Shown: positions 17,784-25,430 of the stretch, one piece after another
How positions within the stretch are numbered: position 1 is the stretch's first letter
How the letters are laid out: each line of letters opens with the position of its first letter
The notes under the pieces: generated by a model
What the model saw: the letters and a program-made list of their open reading frames with translations, nothing else
Told to the model about the DNA's origin: nothing
Database searches by the model: none
Assembly: GCF_001750285.1 (NCBI RefSeq)
Contig: NZ_MAMP01000024.1
Coordinates: 310,001 to 374,000 of the forward strand
Length of the DNA stretch: 64,000 nt
Direction: 5' to 3'
From: Domibacillus iocasae
GTDB taxonomy: Bacteria > Bacillota > Bacilli > Bacillales > Domibacillaceae
Position numbers and translations under genes: made by a program

Positions 17784-18280
17784 GTCTCTCCAACATGTAC
17801 TTCGCCTGTCGAACCATTCACGTAAGCTTCTGTTTCTTTATTGCCGTCACGAATTTCAATTTCGTAGTGACCATCATCAAGCTCGATATCTTTCACCTTG
17901 CCTTTTACTTGTTTTTGCGCTGCCGCAATCGCCTCTTCCTGTGTCACAGTTACACTGGCATTTTCATTTTGATCATTAACATCGTCATCGTCGTCACGTT
18001 CTTTTTTCACAATATCACCAGAATTTCCGTCAATTTTCACATCATAATCCTGTGTATCCACTTCATATACCGGACCAGTCAAATTCTTTTCCAATTCAAT
18101 GCTTTCAACAACTGATTGTGTTTCTTTTTCAGCGATCGATTTTGCTTCTTCCATCGTCAATTTCGCGTCAAGACCGGGTACTTCCGCTTGAATTTTGTCG
18201 TTTTGCACGCCCCACAAAACACCGCCGCCTAAAAGACCTGCTGTTAAGAATCCGCCTGCAATCGTTGTTTTTTTCATCAT
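17768..18280 (-). CDS. Secreted two-PepSY-domain protein (YkoI/YkoJ-like)
   Basis: A 170-residue protein with an N-terminal hydrophobic export segment (residues ~5-25). Two PepSY repeats follow: LTMEEAKSIAEKE..YDVKIDGNSGDIV and VTQEEAIAAAQKQ..ETEAYVNGSTGEV, joined by an acidic DDDDD linker. PepSY domains are thought to inhibit peptidases or bind envelope partners. Adjacent to a histidine kinase/response regulator pair, it probably acts in or reports to that pathway, as in the ykoG-ykoH-ykoI-ykoJ order I recall from B. subtilis. AAGGAGG precedes the start. Confidence 0.82.
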   Translation of the reverse strand: MMKKTTIAGGFLTAGLLGGGVLWGVQNDKIQAEVPGLDAKLTMEEAKSIAEKETQSVVESIELEKNLTGPVYEVDTQDYDVKIDGNSGDIVKKERDDDDDVNDQNENASVTVTQEEAIAAAQKQVKGKVKDIELDDGHYEIEIRDGNKETEAYVNGSTGEVHVGETDLDD

Positions 18281-18321
18281 TGTTTCCTCCTTATTTTTCT
18301 TTCTTGCTTATATAATAGCCA

Positions 18322-18369
18322 GACAAAATGAGAAAAAAGGGAGGAGAAAATGAGAGTTTCATGAGAATG
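18322..18369 (-). promoter_or_regulatory. Candidate response-regulator site upstream of PepSY gene
   Basis: On the minus strand TCTCATTTT occurs twice, 22 bases apart, and a third CTCATG lies 10 bases on. A TATTATATAAG -10-like element follows. A closely related TCTCATTTTCCTCCC stands at about 18,906-18,920, before the second PepSY gene. Direct repeats at helical-turn spacing suit an OmpR-family regulator; binding is inferred. Confidence 0.35.
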
Positions 18370-18870
18370 TTAATCGTCCCACGAAATTGATATAACGTCA
18401 CCTGAAACTGCATTGACCTGTACGGTCGCTTCTTCACCATTTTCCGCGTCAATATCAACAATATAGGAGCCGGCTTCTTCTTCATCCCCCAGCTCCACCT
18501 CATCAATCACACCCCGTACTTGCTTTAAAGCGATTTGTTCAGCTTCCTCCGGTGTCAGCTGTCTTGTTGTGTTTTCCGATCCTTGCTTCGGTTCTTTAGA
18601 AGGTGCTGCTTCCTGATTCGTGCGGGTCATTCCAATCAGTTCACCTGTTTCGCTGTCAACGGCCACTTTATATTCACCTTCTGCGACTTGAATCATATAA
18701 ACAAATTGACCTTTTTCTTCTGTTGATTTGATCACTGCCCCATTATATTGCTGCGCGAGTTTTTCACCAGCTTCCGCCATTGTAACGTCCGGCTGCCGGA
18801 ATAGCTGATATAGAAAAAAAACAGCAGCAGCCGCGACAGCAAGGATCAATACGATCAACATTTTCTTCAT
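18370..18870 (-). CDS. Membrane-anchored PepSY-domain protein (YkoI/YkoJ-like)
   Basis: A 166-residue protein with an N-terminal anchor (residues ~4-22) and two PepSY-like repeats: VTMAEAGEKLAQQYNG..YKVAVDSETGELIGMTR, then LTPEEAEQIALKQVRG..VNAVSGDVISISW. It is translated in overlap (4 bp) with the histidine kinase gene, so it is part of the same operon. It shares architecture with the gene next downstream, suggesting an old duplication. A role as sensor accessory is likely but unproven. Confidence 0.82.
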   Translation of the reverse strand: MKKMLIVLILAVAAAAVFFLYQLFRQPDVTMAEAGEKLAQQYNGAVIKSTEEKGQFVYMIQVAEGEYKVAVDSETGELIGMTRTNQEAAPSKEPKQGSENTTRQLTPEEAEQIALKQVRGVIDEVELGDEEEAGSYIVDIDAENGEEATVQVNAVSGDVISISWDD

Positions 18871-20249
18871 TTTCTTTCCTCCTGTTTTTCTTTTAGTGTA
18901 CGGGAGGAAAATGAGAATTCGCTAAGAGTCAGGATCACAGTCGTGCCCATTCCTTCCTCACTTTCAATTCGGATACCCGCGTCAATGACAGCAGCCAATT
19001 CTTTTGCAAACGACAGCCCGAGCCCAAACCCGCCTGTTTTGCGTGACCGTGCTTTGTCGACCCGGTAAAACCGGTCAAAGACTTTTTCAAGATCAGAGGA
19101 AGGAATGCCAATCCCATGATCGATGATACGAATTTCCATCTTTTTCACTTCGATGTGAATATCGTCCTCAGAATATTTACGTGCGTTATCGAGAAAAATA
19201 TATAGTAACTGGCGCAATTTGGCCCTGTCCGTTTTCATGCTGAATGGATCAATAATGGTGATTTCTATGTGCCGGCCATACGCTTTTTCAAAAGAGCCCG
19301 CTGCTTCTTCAACAAATCCAGGAATGTCGACTGTTTCCACGTTCATGTCCCATGTTTCTCCGCGTCTGGCGAGTGTAAGCAACTGCTGTGTCAGCTCTTT
19401 CATGCGAATGGCTTCTTCATGAATCGCTTCGACTGATTCATCAAATAAATCCGGCCGTTCTTTGCCGCGCCGCCTTAATAAATTCGCGTATGATTCGATT
19501 ACTGTCAGCGGTGTTTTCAATTCATGAGAGGCGTTTTGAACGAACGATTCCTGCTTCTGGTAATTTTCCCCCAGCAAGTCCATCATGTCATTAAACGTGC
19601 GCGCCATTTCCTGAAGTTCATCGTGGCGTTTTTTATTTGTTTCAATCCGTTCGTACGTGCCGCTTTTTTGAATGCGGCGCATCGTTTGTGTCATATCTTC
19701 AACCGGATTTGAAATAATGGCGCTGAGCATACGTGCAGAGATAGCAGCGGGAATAACTGCTAAAAAGGACACCACGATGAGAACAATCTGCAAAATATCT
19801 AAAATGCGGTCAGTCGCCTGCAAATTTTCCATCAGTTCAAGTGATGCCACTTCACCACCGCGCCAAATGACGGGGAGCGAAACATGCGCATAGCGTGATG
19901 AATGTTCTTCAATGACCGTTTGCTGCTCTGACGTTTCAAAAACGGCTTCCCGTTCACGGAGTGCCGCGGCATTTGGCGATACGGAGACTCCGTCCACTGT
20001 GCCGTCCGGCAAAACAACTCTCACCATGCCATCTGCCGGTGCGTATGCCCTGAGCAAATCACTGCTTTCAATCGATTCGGACGGGTTCGATATGCCACTG
20101 GTGATCCGCGCCGCATCCGCCGCTGCCCTCTCGATATCTGCTTCTTTGAGCATAATGGAGGCTGCCGCATAAATGGCTGTATTCATCAGTACAACAATTG
20201 CGATGAGCAGGACGCTCGTCCCAAGATGGATTTTATTTTTCAGCTTCAT
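18867..20249 (-). CDS. Sensor histidine kinase (YkoH-like)
   Basis: Autophosphorylating membrane sensor. Two membrane helices (residues ~10-32 and ~150-172) flank an extracytoplasmic domain of about 115 residues. HAMP (NPVEDMTQTMRRIQ) follows, then the HisKA box SFVQNASHELKTPLTVIESYAN with the phospho-accepting His. The ATPase boxes are N (LYIFLDNARKYS), G1 (IIDHGIGIP), F (FDRFYRVDKARS) and G2 (GGFGLGLSF). It overlaps the response regulator by 4 bp. The extracytoplasmic domain is not recognisable, so the signal is unknown. Confidence 0.9.
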   Translation of the reverse strand: MKLKNKIHLGTSVLLIAIVVLMNTAIYAAASIMLKEADIERAAADAARITSGISNPSESIESSDLLRAYAPADGMVRVVLPDGTVDGVSVSPNAAALREREAVFETSEQQTVIEEHSSRYAHVSLPVIWRGGEVASLELMENLQATDRILDILQIVLIVVSFLAVIPAAISARMLSAIISNPVEDMTQTMRRIQKSGTYERIETNKKRHDELQEMARTFNDMMDLLGENYQKQESFVQNASHELKTPLTVIESYANLLRRRGKERPDLFDESVEAIHEEAIRMKELTQQLLTLARRGETWDMNVETVDIPGFVEEAAGSFEKAYGRHIEITIIDPFSMKTDRAKLRQLLYIFLDNARKYSEDDIHIEVKKMEIRIIDHGIGIPSSDLEKVFDRFYRVDKARSRKTGGFGLGLSFAKELAAVIDAGIRIESEEGMGTTVILTLSEFSFSSRTLKEKQEERK

Positions 20250-20917
20250 GATTCCTTCAGCACGTAGCCGACGCCGCGCACCGTATGAATAAGCGGTCCA
20301 TCAAACGGCTTGTCAATTTTGTTCCGCACGTAACGGATGTAAACGTCAACAACATTTGTGTCTCCATAGTAATCATATCCCCACACTCCGTCCAAAAGCT
20401 GCTCCCTCGATAAGACATGCCGCTTATTTTTCAGTAAATAAACGAGCAAATCATATTCACGTGGCGTCAAATCGATTAGTTGGCCGGCACGCTTTACTTC
20501 CCGCGATTCTTCGTTAACGGCTAAGTCCGCTGCTGATAAAGAAGCACTTTGGACTGTTGTACGGAGTGCTGCCCGAATTCTGGCTAACAGCTCATCCATA
20601 TCGAACGGTTTTGTTACATAGTCACTGGCGCCAAGATCAAGTCCGTCCACTTTATCGGCCACATCGTCTTTTGCCGTCAGCAAAATAACCGGCACACTGC
20701 TTCCTTGCCGGATTCGCCGCAGCACCCCCATGCCATCCAGCCCTGGCAGCATGACATCGAGCAGTACAAGATCAAATGTTTCTTCTCGAAATGCGGAAAG
20801 CGCATCCAGCCCATCCAGCACTTTTTTCGTCTCATAACCTTCATGCTCAAGCTCAAGTTCTAAGACGCGGGCAATTCGTTCTTCATCCTCTACAATTAAA
20901 ATACGCTGTCCGCCCAT
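20246..20917 (-). CDS. OmpR-family response regulator (YkoG-like)
   Basis: Cognate regulator of the kinase that follows. The receiver domain has acidic pocket EDEER, phospho-Asp in VLLDVMLPGLDG, LLTAKDD (Thr switch) and YVTKPFD (Lys). The C-terminal winged helix (LTPREYDLLVYLLKN..VVDVYIRYVRNKID) is the OmpR/PhoB type. Its ATG directly abuts the TAA of the pirin gene, which implies coupled translation. Confidence 0.92.
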   Translation of the reverse strand: MGGQRILIVEDEERIARVLELELEHEGYETKKVLDGLDALSAFREETFDLVLLDVMLPGLDGMGVLRRIRQGSSVPVILLTAKDDVADKVDGLDLGASDYVTKPFDMDELLARIRAALRTTVQSASLSAADLAVNEESREVKRAGQLIDLTPREYDLLVYLLKNKRHVLSREQLLDGVWGYDYYGDTNVVDVYIRYVRNKIDKPFDGPLIHTVRGVGYVLKES

Positions 20918-21727
20918 TTATTTCGCCTCCGGACCAAATTTGCCGGATTGATAGTCAAGAAACGCTTCCCGGATTTCTTGCTGTGTATTCATGACAAACG
21001 GACCATGTGTGATGATTGGATCTCCATGCGGCTTACCGGAATAGATCAGCACTTTAGAACGTGCTTCTGATTTGATTTGAATGTCATGCCCTTTCGTTAA
21101 TAGTGCGGCTTGTCCTTTTTCCAACACTGTTTCATTTTCGCCAAAAGCACAGCGGCCGCCCAGTACATAAACGAATGCAGTATGATCCGGTTCGAGTTTG
21201 TGTGTGTACTGTTCACCGGCCGGCAGACTGATTTCATTCATCATGAACGGAACCAGCGGCTTCATCGGTCCTCCATTCCCTGCAAAAACACGAACTTGCG
21301 CCGGACCGATTTTTTTTACTGGTACGTTTTCTGAATAAATATCCTGGTAAAACGGTTCAGACTGTTTCAATGATGCCGGCAAATTCAGCCAAAGTTGGAG
21401 CGAATGAACAATATCCTCCGCCACTGGCTCCTCTGCATGGCGCGCGCCCGAACCGGCATTCATATATTGAACATCGCCGGCCTCCAGAATACCCCGTCCG
21501 CCTTTATTATCAATATGCTCAAGACGGCCATCAATAACGTATGTGATCGTTTGAAAACCTTTATGTGGATGATCACCGAATGTGCCCCGTTTAAACCAAT
21601 CTTCTGCCAGTAAAATAAACGGATCAGCTTCCTTCATCATGTCCGGAGGCAGAACAAAAGCCTGCTGAACGTGCGGAAACCCTCTTTCATTAAATTGAAT
21701 CGTCCATGACTTTTTGACTTCAGCCAT
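20918..21727 (-). CDS. Pirin family cupin protein
   Basis: A 269-residue bicupin. The N-terminal pirin domain carries HPHKGFQTITYVIDG and GDVQYMNAGSGARHAEEP, the metal-binding His/Glu set. The C-terminal domain begins around PLVPFMMNEISLP. Pirins are known as quercetinases or redox-linked regulators; the substrate cannot be told here. The ATG at 21,727 is chosen over the in-frame codon at 21,811 because AAAGGGG precedes it. It leads a five-gene operon with the two-component system, an association I have not seen explained. Confidence 0.87.
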   Translation of the reverse strand: MAEVKKSWTIQFNERGFPHVQQAFVLPPDMMKEADPFILLAEDWFKRGTFGDHPHKGFQTITYVIDGRLEHIDNKGGRGILEAGDVQYMNAGSGARHAEEPVAEDIVHSLQLWLNLPASLKQSEPFYQDIYSENVPVKKIGPAQVRVFAGNGGPMKPLVPFMMNEISLPAGEQYTHKLEPDHTAFVYVLGGRCAFGENETVLEKGQAALLTKGHDIQIKSEARSKVLIYSGKPHGDPIITHGPFVMNTQQEIREAFLDYQSGKFGPEAK

Positions 21728-21782
21728 TTTGACATCGCCCCTTTCGTTCCTTTTATTATCGTTGTGCTGCCGCTTTTTGTCC

Positions 21783-22105
21783 AAAAAAAGACGATCTGTA
21801 TGGATCGTCACAGGCTGTAAACAAATTACTTTCTTTGCGTGAGAAAAGTGTACGTATTGTTAAAATGGGACCGAAAAGGCGGCGTTCGCGGAACTTCGCT
21901 TTTCGTGAGGCAGGCGCTGAGCTCATCCCACGGAAGTCTTCACTCCGCGCCCCCCACCAATGCGTTTTTGACAAGTGAGTGGAAAGAAGCGAGCAAGGTT
22001 AGTTACCTTGAATATTATTACTTTTCCAGAGATAAATGCTTTACTAAAAAGTGACTGTTGACTTTGTCAACAGCCTGAGACGGTCTGTATGGGCTCGTCA
22101 TTAAT
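21783..22105. repeat. Interspersed repeat element, copy A, nested in duplicated terminator hairpin
   Basis: A non-coding element (21,812-22,076) has imperfect terminal inverted repeats: AGGCTGTAAACAAA at the left and AGGCTGTTGACAAA when the right end is read in reverse. Left and right outer ~80 bp closely match copy B at 51.0 kb. The interior is GC-rich with a TTCGCTTTTCGTGAGGCAGG block. The left flank (21,790-21,809) is hairpin GACGATC..GATCGTC with a leftward T7 tract, which would terminate the tetR transcript. The right flank (22,079-22,099), against the tetR stop codon, is a diverged copy with the same CCATACAGA centre. No ORF of substance is present. Confidence 0.75.
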
Positions 22106-22937
22106 CTCTAAAAAAATCGTGTATACGCAGCATGAGGTCTTCGTTATGTGGAATGGTTTTGGCAACTGTTTCAATGACGAGCCGTCGCGGTGCCTTTTCT
22201 CTTACTTCATCTTGTAAAAATGCAAGCAGCTCTTCTTCACGCTCACCGGCTTTTTTTTGCATGGCACCGATCGTCTGCATCAGCCGGCTTTTTTTTCGCT
22301 CGCGTACAAGAGCTTGCTCTGGCTGCCACTTTTCCAGCAAATGAGCATCAAGCAGACTGTCACCCGTTCTCACAATTTCTTCAACAGCCGCATCTATCCT
22401 GCGCATCGCATAAGCGATAATGTCATCTACTTTCACGTTTTCTTCCACAGCCATTACAAAATGAATCGTGTTTTGAATAATGCCGAACATCATTACAGCA
22501 ATATCAACCGAATAAGAGCGGATCCGTTCCCCGTAAACTTCCACAAATCTTCTTTGCATCCAGCCCAATTCATTAAAATGGTGCTGCTTGACAAATTTTT
22601 TCAAATCCTCGTCTTCCGAAACAAATACACCTTGAAACAAGGCAAATAAATTATTTTCCTTATTCACTTCCATCTTCACTTTTACTTGCTGAATAAAGAC
22701 GCTTTTATCGTGAACCGGACGCCCGGCAATGACACTGGCACGCCGCTCGTCTGTTTCAATATTAATTTTTTCAAAAATGCTGATTAACAGCTCGTTTTTA
22801 GATGGAAAGTAATTATAAAACGTTCCTTTTGAAATACCACTTTGATCCAGAATATCCTGAACAGATGTAGCGGCATAGCCTTTTTCGACAAAAAGCCTGT
22901 GAGCAGCTGTCATTACTTTCTTTTTTCGTTCGTTCAA
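22101..22937 (-). CDS. TetR family repressor of the adjacent efflux gene
   Basis: N-terminal TetR HTH: AAHRLFVEKGYAATSVQDILDQSGISKGTFYNYFPSKNEL (shown in part as RLFVEKGY, DILDQSG, GTFYNYF). The ligand domain is longer than usual (278 residues in all) and ends with a charged coiled-coil-like stretch (QKKAGEREEELLAFLQDEV). It is divergently transcribed from the MFS pump with a 188-bp shared control region, the classical arrangement for drug-induced derepression. The inducer is unknown. Confidence 0.87.
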   Translation of the reverse strand: MNERKKKVMTAAHRLFVEKGYAATSVQDILDQSGISKGTFYNYFPSKNELLISIFEKINIETDERRASVIAGRPVHDKSVFIQQVKVKMEVNKENNLFALFQGVFVSEDEDLKKFVKQHHFNELGWMQRRFVEVYGERIRSYSVDIAVMMFGIIQNTIHFVMAVEENVKVDDIIAYAMRRIDAAVEEIVRTGDSLLDAHLLEKWQPEQALVRERKKSRLMQTIGAMQKKAGEREEELLAFLQDEVREKAPRRLVIETVAKTIPHNEDLMLRIHDFFRD

Positions 22938-23034
22938 TTGATTGCACTTCCTCTTTTTGAACTATCAGTCTATTTTGAGATTACCCGAAAAAACGCTTTA
23001 CTTCAAGTCATAAAAATAAACCTTCATTTATTTG

Positions 23035-23080
23035 TTGATTTTTTTGAACACCCGGTATATTATAAGTATCTGTTATAACA
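23035..23080 (+). promoter_or_regulatory. Promoter and candidate TetR operator of the MFS gene
   Basis: TTGATT (23,035-23,040) and TATTAT (23,058-23,063) are 17 bases apart. A perfect 10-base palindrome, TGTTATAACA (23,071-23,080), sits at the expected start site. CAGTCTA also occurs on both sides of the control region (about 22,970 and 23,081). One of these could be the repressor site. Confidence 0.5.
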
Positions 23081-23125
23081 ACAGTCTAAAAATTATACAA
23101 CAAGTATGCTCAAGGAGGACTTATA

Positions 23126-24595
23126 TTGAATACGCAAGGAATAATGGAGAAACCGCCGTATGCGATGATCGCCATTCTATTTGTCGGCGCATTTGTTTCT
23201 CTTTTAAATGAAACATTGTTGAATGTTGCCCTTCCATCCATTATGAAGGATTTTGACGTCTCGGCATCTGCCGTACAGTGGCTATCCACCGGCTATATGC
23301 TCGTGAACGGCATTTTGATTCCAGCCAGTGCGTTTTTTATTCAAAAATTCACGAACCGGAACTTGTTTATTACCGCGATGATTTTATTTACTGCAGGCTC
23401 TGTTCTTGCGACACTATCACCGACATTCAGTGTCCTATTGGCAGCACGAATGATTCAGGCTTCCGGCTCTGCGATTATGATGCCGCTTTTGATGAACGTC
23501 ATGCTGGCAAGTTTTCCAATTGAACGCCGCGGAGCAGCGATGGGCATTTTCGGGCTTGTTATGATTACAGCACCCGCGATTGGACCGACACTTTCCGGCT
23601 GGCTCATTGAACATTATTCATGGCGTACATTGTTTGATGTCGTGATTCCAATTGCCACGATTACGCTTATTTTTGCTTTCTTTAAACTAAAAAATATTAC
23701 GCCGCAGCGAAATATTAAACTTGATGTTTTTTCGCTTATTTTATCCAGTATCGGATTCGGCGGAATTTTATATGGATTCAGTTCTGCCGGCGAAAAAGGC
23801 TGGGATTCCACTCATGTATATGGAACGATTGCCGCTGGTGTCATCAGCCTTGTATTATTCGTACTGCGCCAGATGAAATTGGAGGAACCGCTGCTTCAAT
23901 TTCGGATTTACAAATATCCGATGTTTGCCCTATCCTCGGCGATTTCTGTTGTACTAGCGATGGCGATGTTTTCCGCGATGCTGTTAATGCCCATCTATGT
24001 ACAGACGATCCGTGGCATTTCTCCGCTTGATTCCGGGCTTTTAATGCTTCCTGGTGCAATTGTGATGGGGATTATGTCACCAGTAACGGGTATTTTATTT
24101 GATAAATTCGGGGCGCGTATTTTAGCGGTCATCGGCTTATCACTGACCATTTTAACGACGTTTATGTTTAGTAATTTAACGATGGATACTTCATATGGCT
24201 ACATTATGGGTATTTACACACTACGTATGCTCGGTATGTCGATGGTCATGATGCCAGTGATGACGAATGGGCTGAATCAGCTGCCGCCAACGATGAATCC
24301 GCATGGCACAGCAATGAATAATACGCTTCAGCAAGTGTCTGGAGCAGTTGGTTCTGCTTTTCTTGTCACGCTTATGCAAAACCGGACCGAATCAGAAATA
24401 GAACGGCTCACCCAATCATCAGCAGGTGATCCGGCTGCAATGGCCAACATTGCGAACGAAGCGATGCTGAACGGAATCAATTTTTCATTCACCGTTTCTG
24501 TTTTCATCGCGATCGTTGCACTTTTTCTCGCATTCTTTATGAAACGAGTGAAGCCGTCAGAACAGGCGGGCAGACAGCAGCAATCTGCTGGATAA
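23126..24595 (+). CDS. DHA2-family MFS drug efflux transporter (LmrB/MdtP-like)
   Basis: Predicted 14-helix proton-drug antiporter of 489 residues. It shows DHA2-type features: LNETLLNVALPSI in helix 1, AVQWLSTGYMLVNGILIPASAF in helix 2, RMIQASGSAIMMPLLMNV in helix 4 and GLVMITAPAIGPTLSGWLI, the antiporter motif C region. TTG at 23,126 is the start because AAGGAGGA lies 6 bases upstream; the ATG at 23,144 has a poorer site. Control by the divergent TetR protein is likely. Substrates cannot be predicted. Confidence 0.9.
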   Translation: MNTQGIMEKPPYAMIAILFVGAFVSLLNETLLNVALPSIMKDFDVSASAVQWLSTGYMLVNGILIPASAFFIQKFTNRNLFITAMILFTAGSVLATLSPTFSVLLAARMIQASGSAIMMPLLMNVMLASFPIERRGAAMGIFGLVMITAPAIGPTLSGWLIEHYSWRTLFDVVIPIATITLIFAFFKLKNITPQRNIKLDVFSLILSSIGFGGILYGFSSAGEKGWDSTHVYGTIAAGVISLVLFVLRQMKLEEPLLQFRIYKYPMFALSSAISVVLAMAMFSAMLLMPIYVQTIRGISPLDSGLLMLPGAIVMGIMSPVTGILFDKFGARILAVIGLSLTILTTFMFSNLTMDTSYGYIMGIYTLRMLGMSMVMMPVMTNGLNQLPPTMNPHGTAMNNTLQQVSGAVGSAFLVTLMQNRTESEIERLTQSSAGDPAAMANIANEAMLNGINFSFTVSVFIAIVALFLAFFMKRVKPSEQAGRQQQSAG

Positions 24596-24604
24596 GTTTA
24601 TTCA

Positions 24605-24645
24605 CGAAAAAACGCCCTTGCCGCACTGGCAAAGGGCGTTTTTCT
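24605..24645. terminator. Bidirectional terminator between convergent genes
   Basis: AACGCCCTTTGCC pairs with its near-complement around GCACT or AGTGC, flanked by A and T runs on both sides. It serves the MFS gene and the DinB-like gene. Confidence 0.9.
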
Positions 24646-24647
24646 CA

Positions 24648-25103
24648 TTATACTGTTTTTGACAAGCTGTTGATGATGCCCGTATGCATTCCTTCATGGA
24701 ACGTGACAAACTGAAGAACAGCTTCAACTGTGGTCATTTCAAGCGGGCCAATTTTGATCGATTGAGCTGCATGATCACCTAGTTTTGCTGCAAAATGGCG
24801 CTCAATGCGGCCCATTTGTTCTTGTAGAGCGCTTGTAATCTCTTCTGCTGATGGTACATTTCCAGGCCAATCAGACGGACGCGTTCCCGTTGCAAACAGA
24901 ACAGCCCATTCTGAATTTTCCATGTTATATGCAGAATCAGCCATATGTAATAATCCTTCTGCTGATACAAAAATATGCCCGGCGTTCCAGCGAATGTTGT
25001 TCGAAAACGAACCGGGCATCTCATCCCATTTGCCTTCCGGCGCCTTGGCTAACGTACCAAGCGCAGCGTTTCTTGCAAAAATAAATTGTTTAATGGACTC
25101 CAC
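24648..25103 (-). CDS. DinB-like superfamily protein
   Basis: A 151-residue protein with the DinB/DUF664 four-helix pattern and its metal-binding His triad: NAGHIF near residue 42 and FHEGMHTG near the end. Related Bacillus proteins are thiol (bacillithiol)-dependent transferases or of unknown function; no catalytic role can be assigned. GTG at 25,103 lies 7 bases after AGGAGG; a TTG one codon earlier is the alternative. It is not linked to DNA damage genes here. Confidence 0.8.
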   Translation of the reverse strand: MESIKQFIFARNAALGTLAKAPEGKWDEMPGSFSNNIRWNAGHIFVSAEGLLHMADSAYNMENSEWAVLFATGTRPSDWPGNVPSAEEITSALQEQMGRIERHFAAKLGDHAAQSIKIGPLEMTTVEAVLQFVTFHEGMHTGIINSLSKTV

Positions 25104-25430
25104 CAAATCTCCTCCTAATACTTCAAATCGTTTTTATCTTATCACAAACCATACCCCCGGCACTTGTCCTAAAGCTTCGTTTTGTCGATTCCGAGCAGCC
25201 CGATCGCCAATAAAATAATAACGAACTTTATTTTCACCCTTTAAGTAAGCAATTACAAAAAATAACGCCAGGAATGTGCCAAGGTCAAAATCATATATGA
25301 TTCGTCTTTTTCCTCTTTCTCGGAAATTTCCGTATAAACGGAAAACACTCTGACGTTTTAAGAAAACAAAATAAAGGGAAAATGTAAAATTGTAAATGAT
25401 TGATTATACAACGAGAGGAATGGATGTACC
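25104..25430. other. Intergenic region with palindromes and weak Fur-like site
   Basis: About 325 bases. CGGAAATTTCCG (25,321-25,332) is a perfect palindrome overlapping a TTTCCG-TATAAA-CGGAAA hairpin. TTGTAAATGATTGATTATACAA (in part; 25,390-25,411) is an AT-rich inverted repeat just before the N-hydroxylase gene. It matches only about half of the Fur consensus, though iron control would be expected for the gene. A 22-codon hydrophobic minus-strand reading frame at 25,169-25,237 (GTG start) has no proper ribosome site, and I do not call it. Confidence 0.4.

Noticed and set aside
25169-25237. 22-residue hydrophobic peptide (minus strand) upstream of the DinB-like gene
   Set aside because: GTG start directly abuts AAAGG with no spacing, and there is no promoter or terminator; could be chance.
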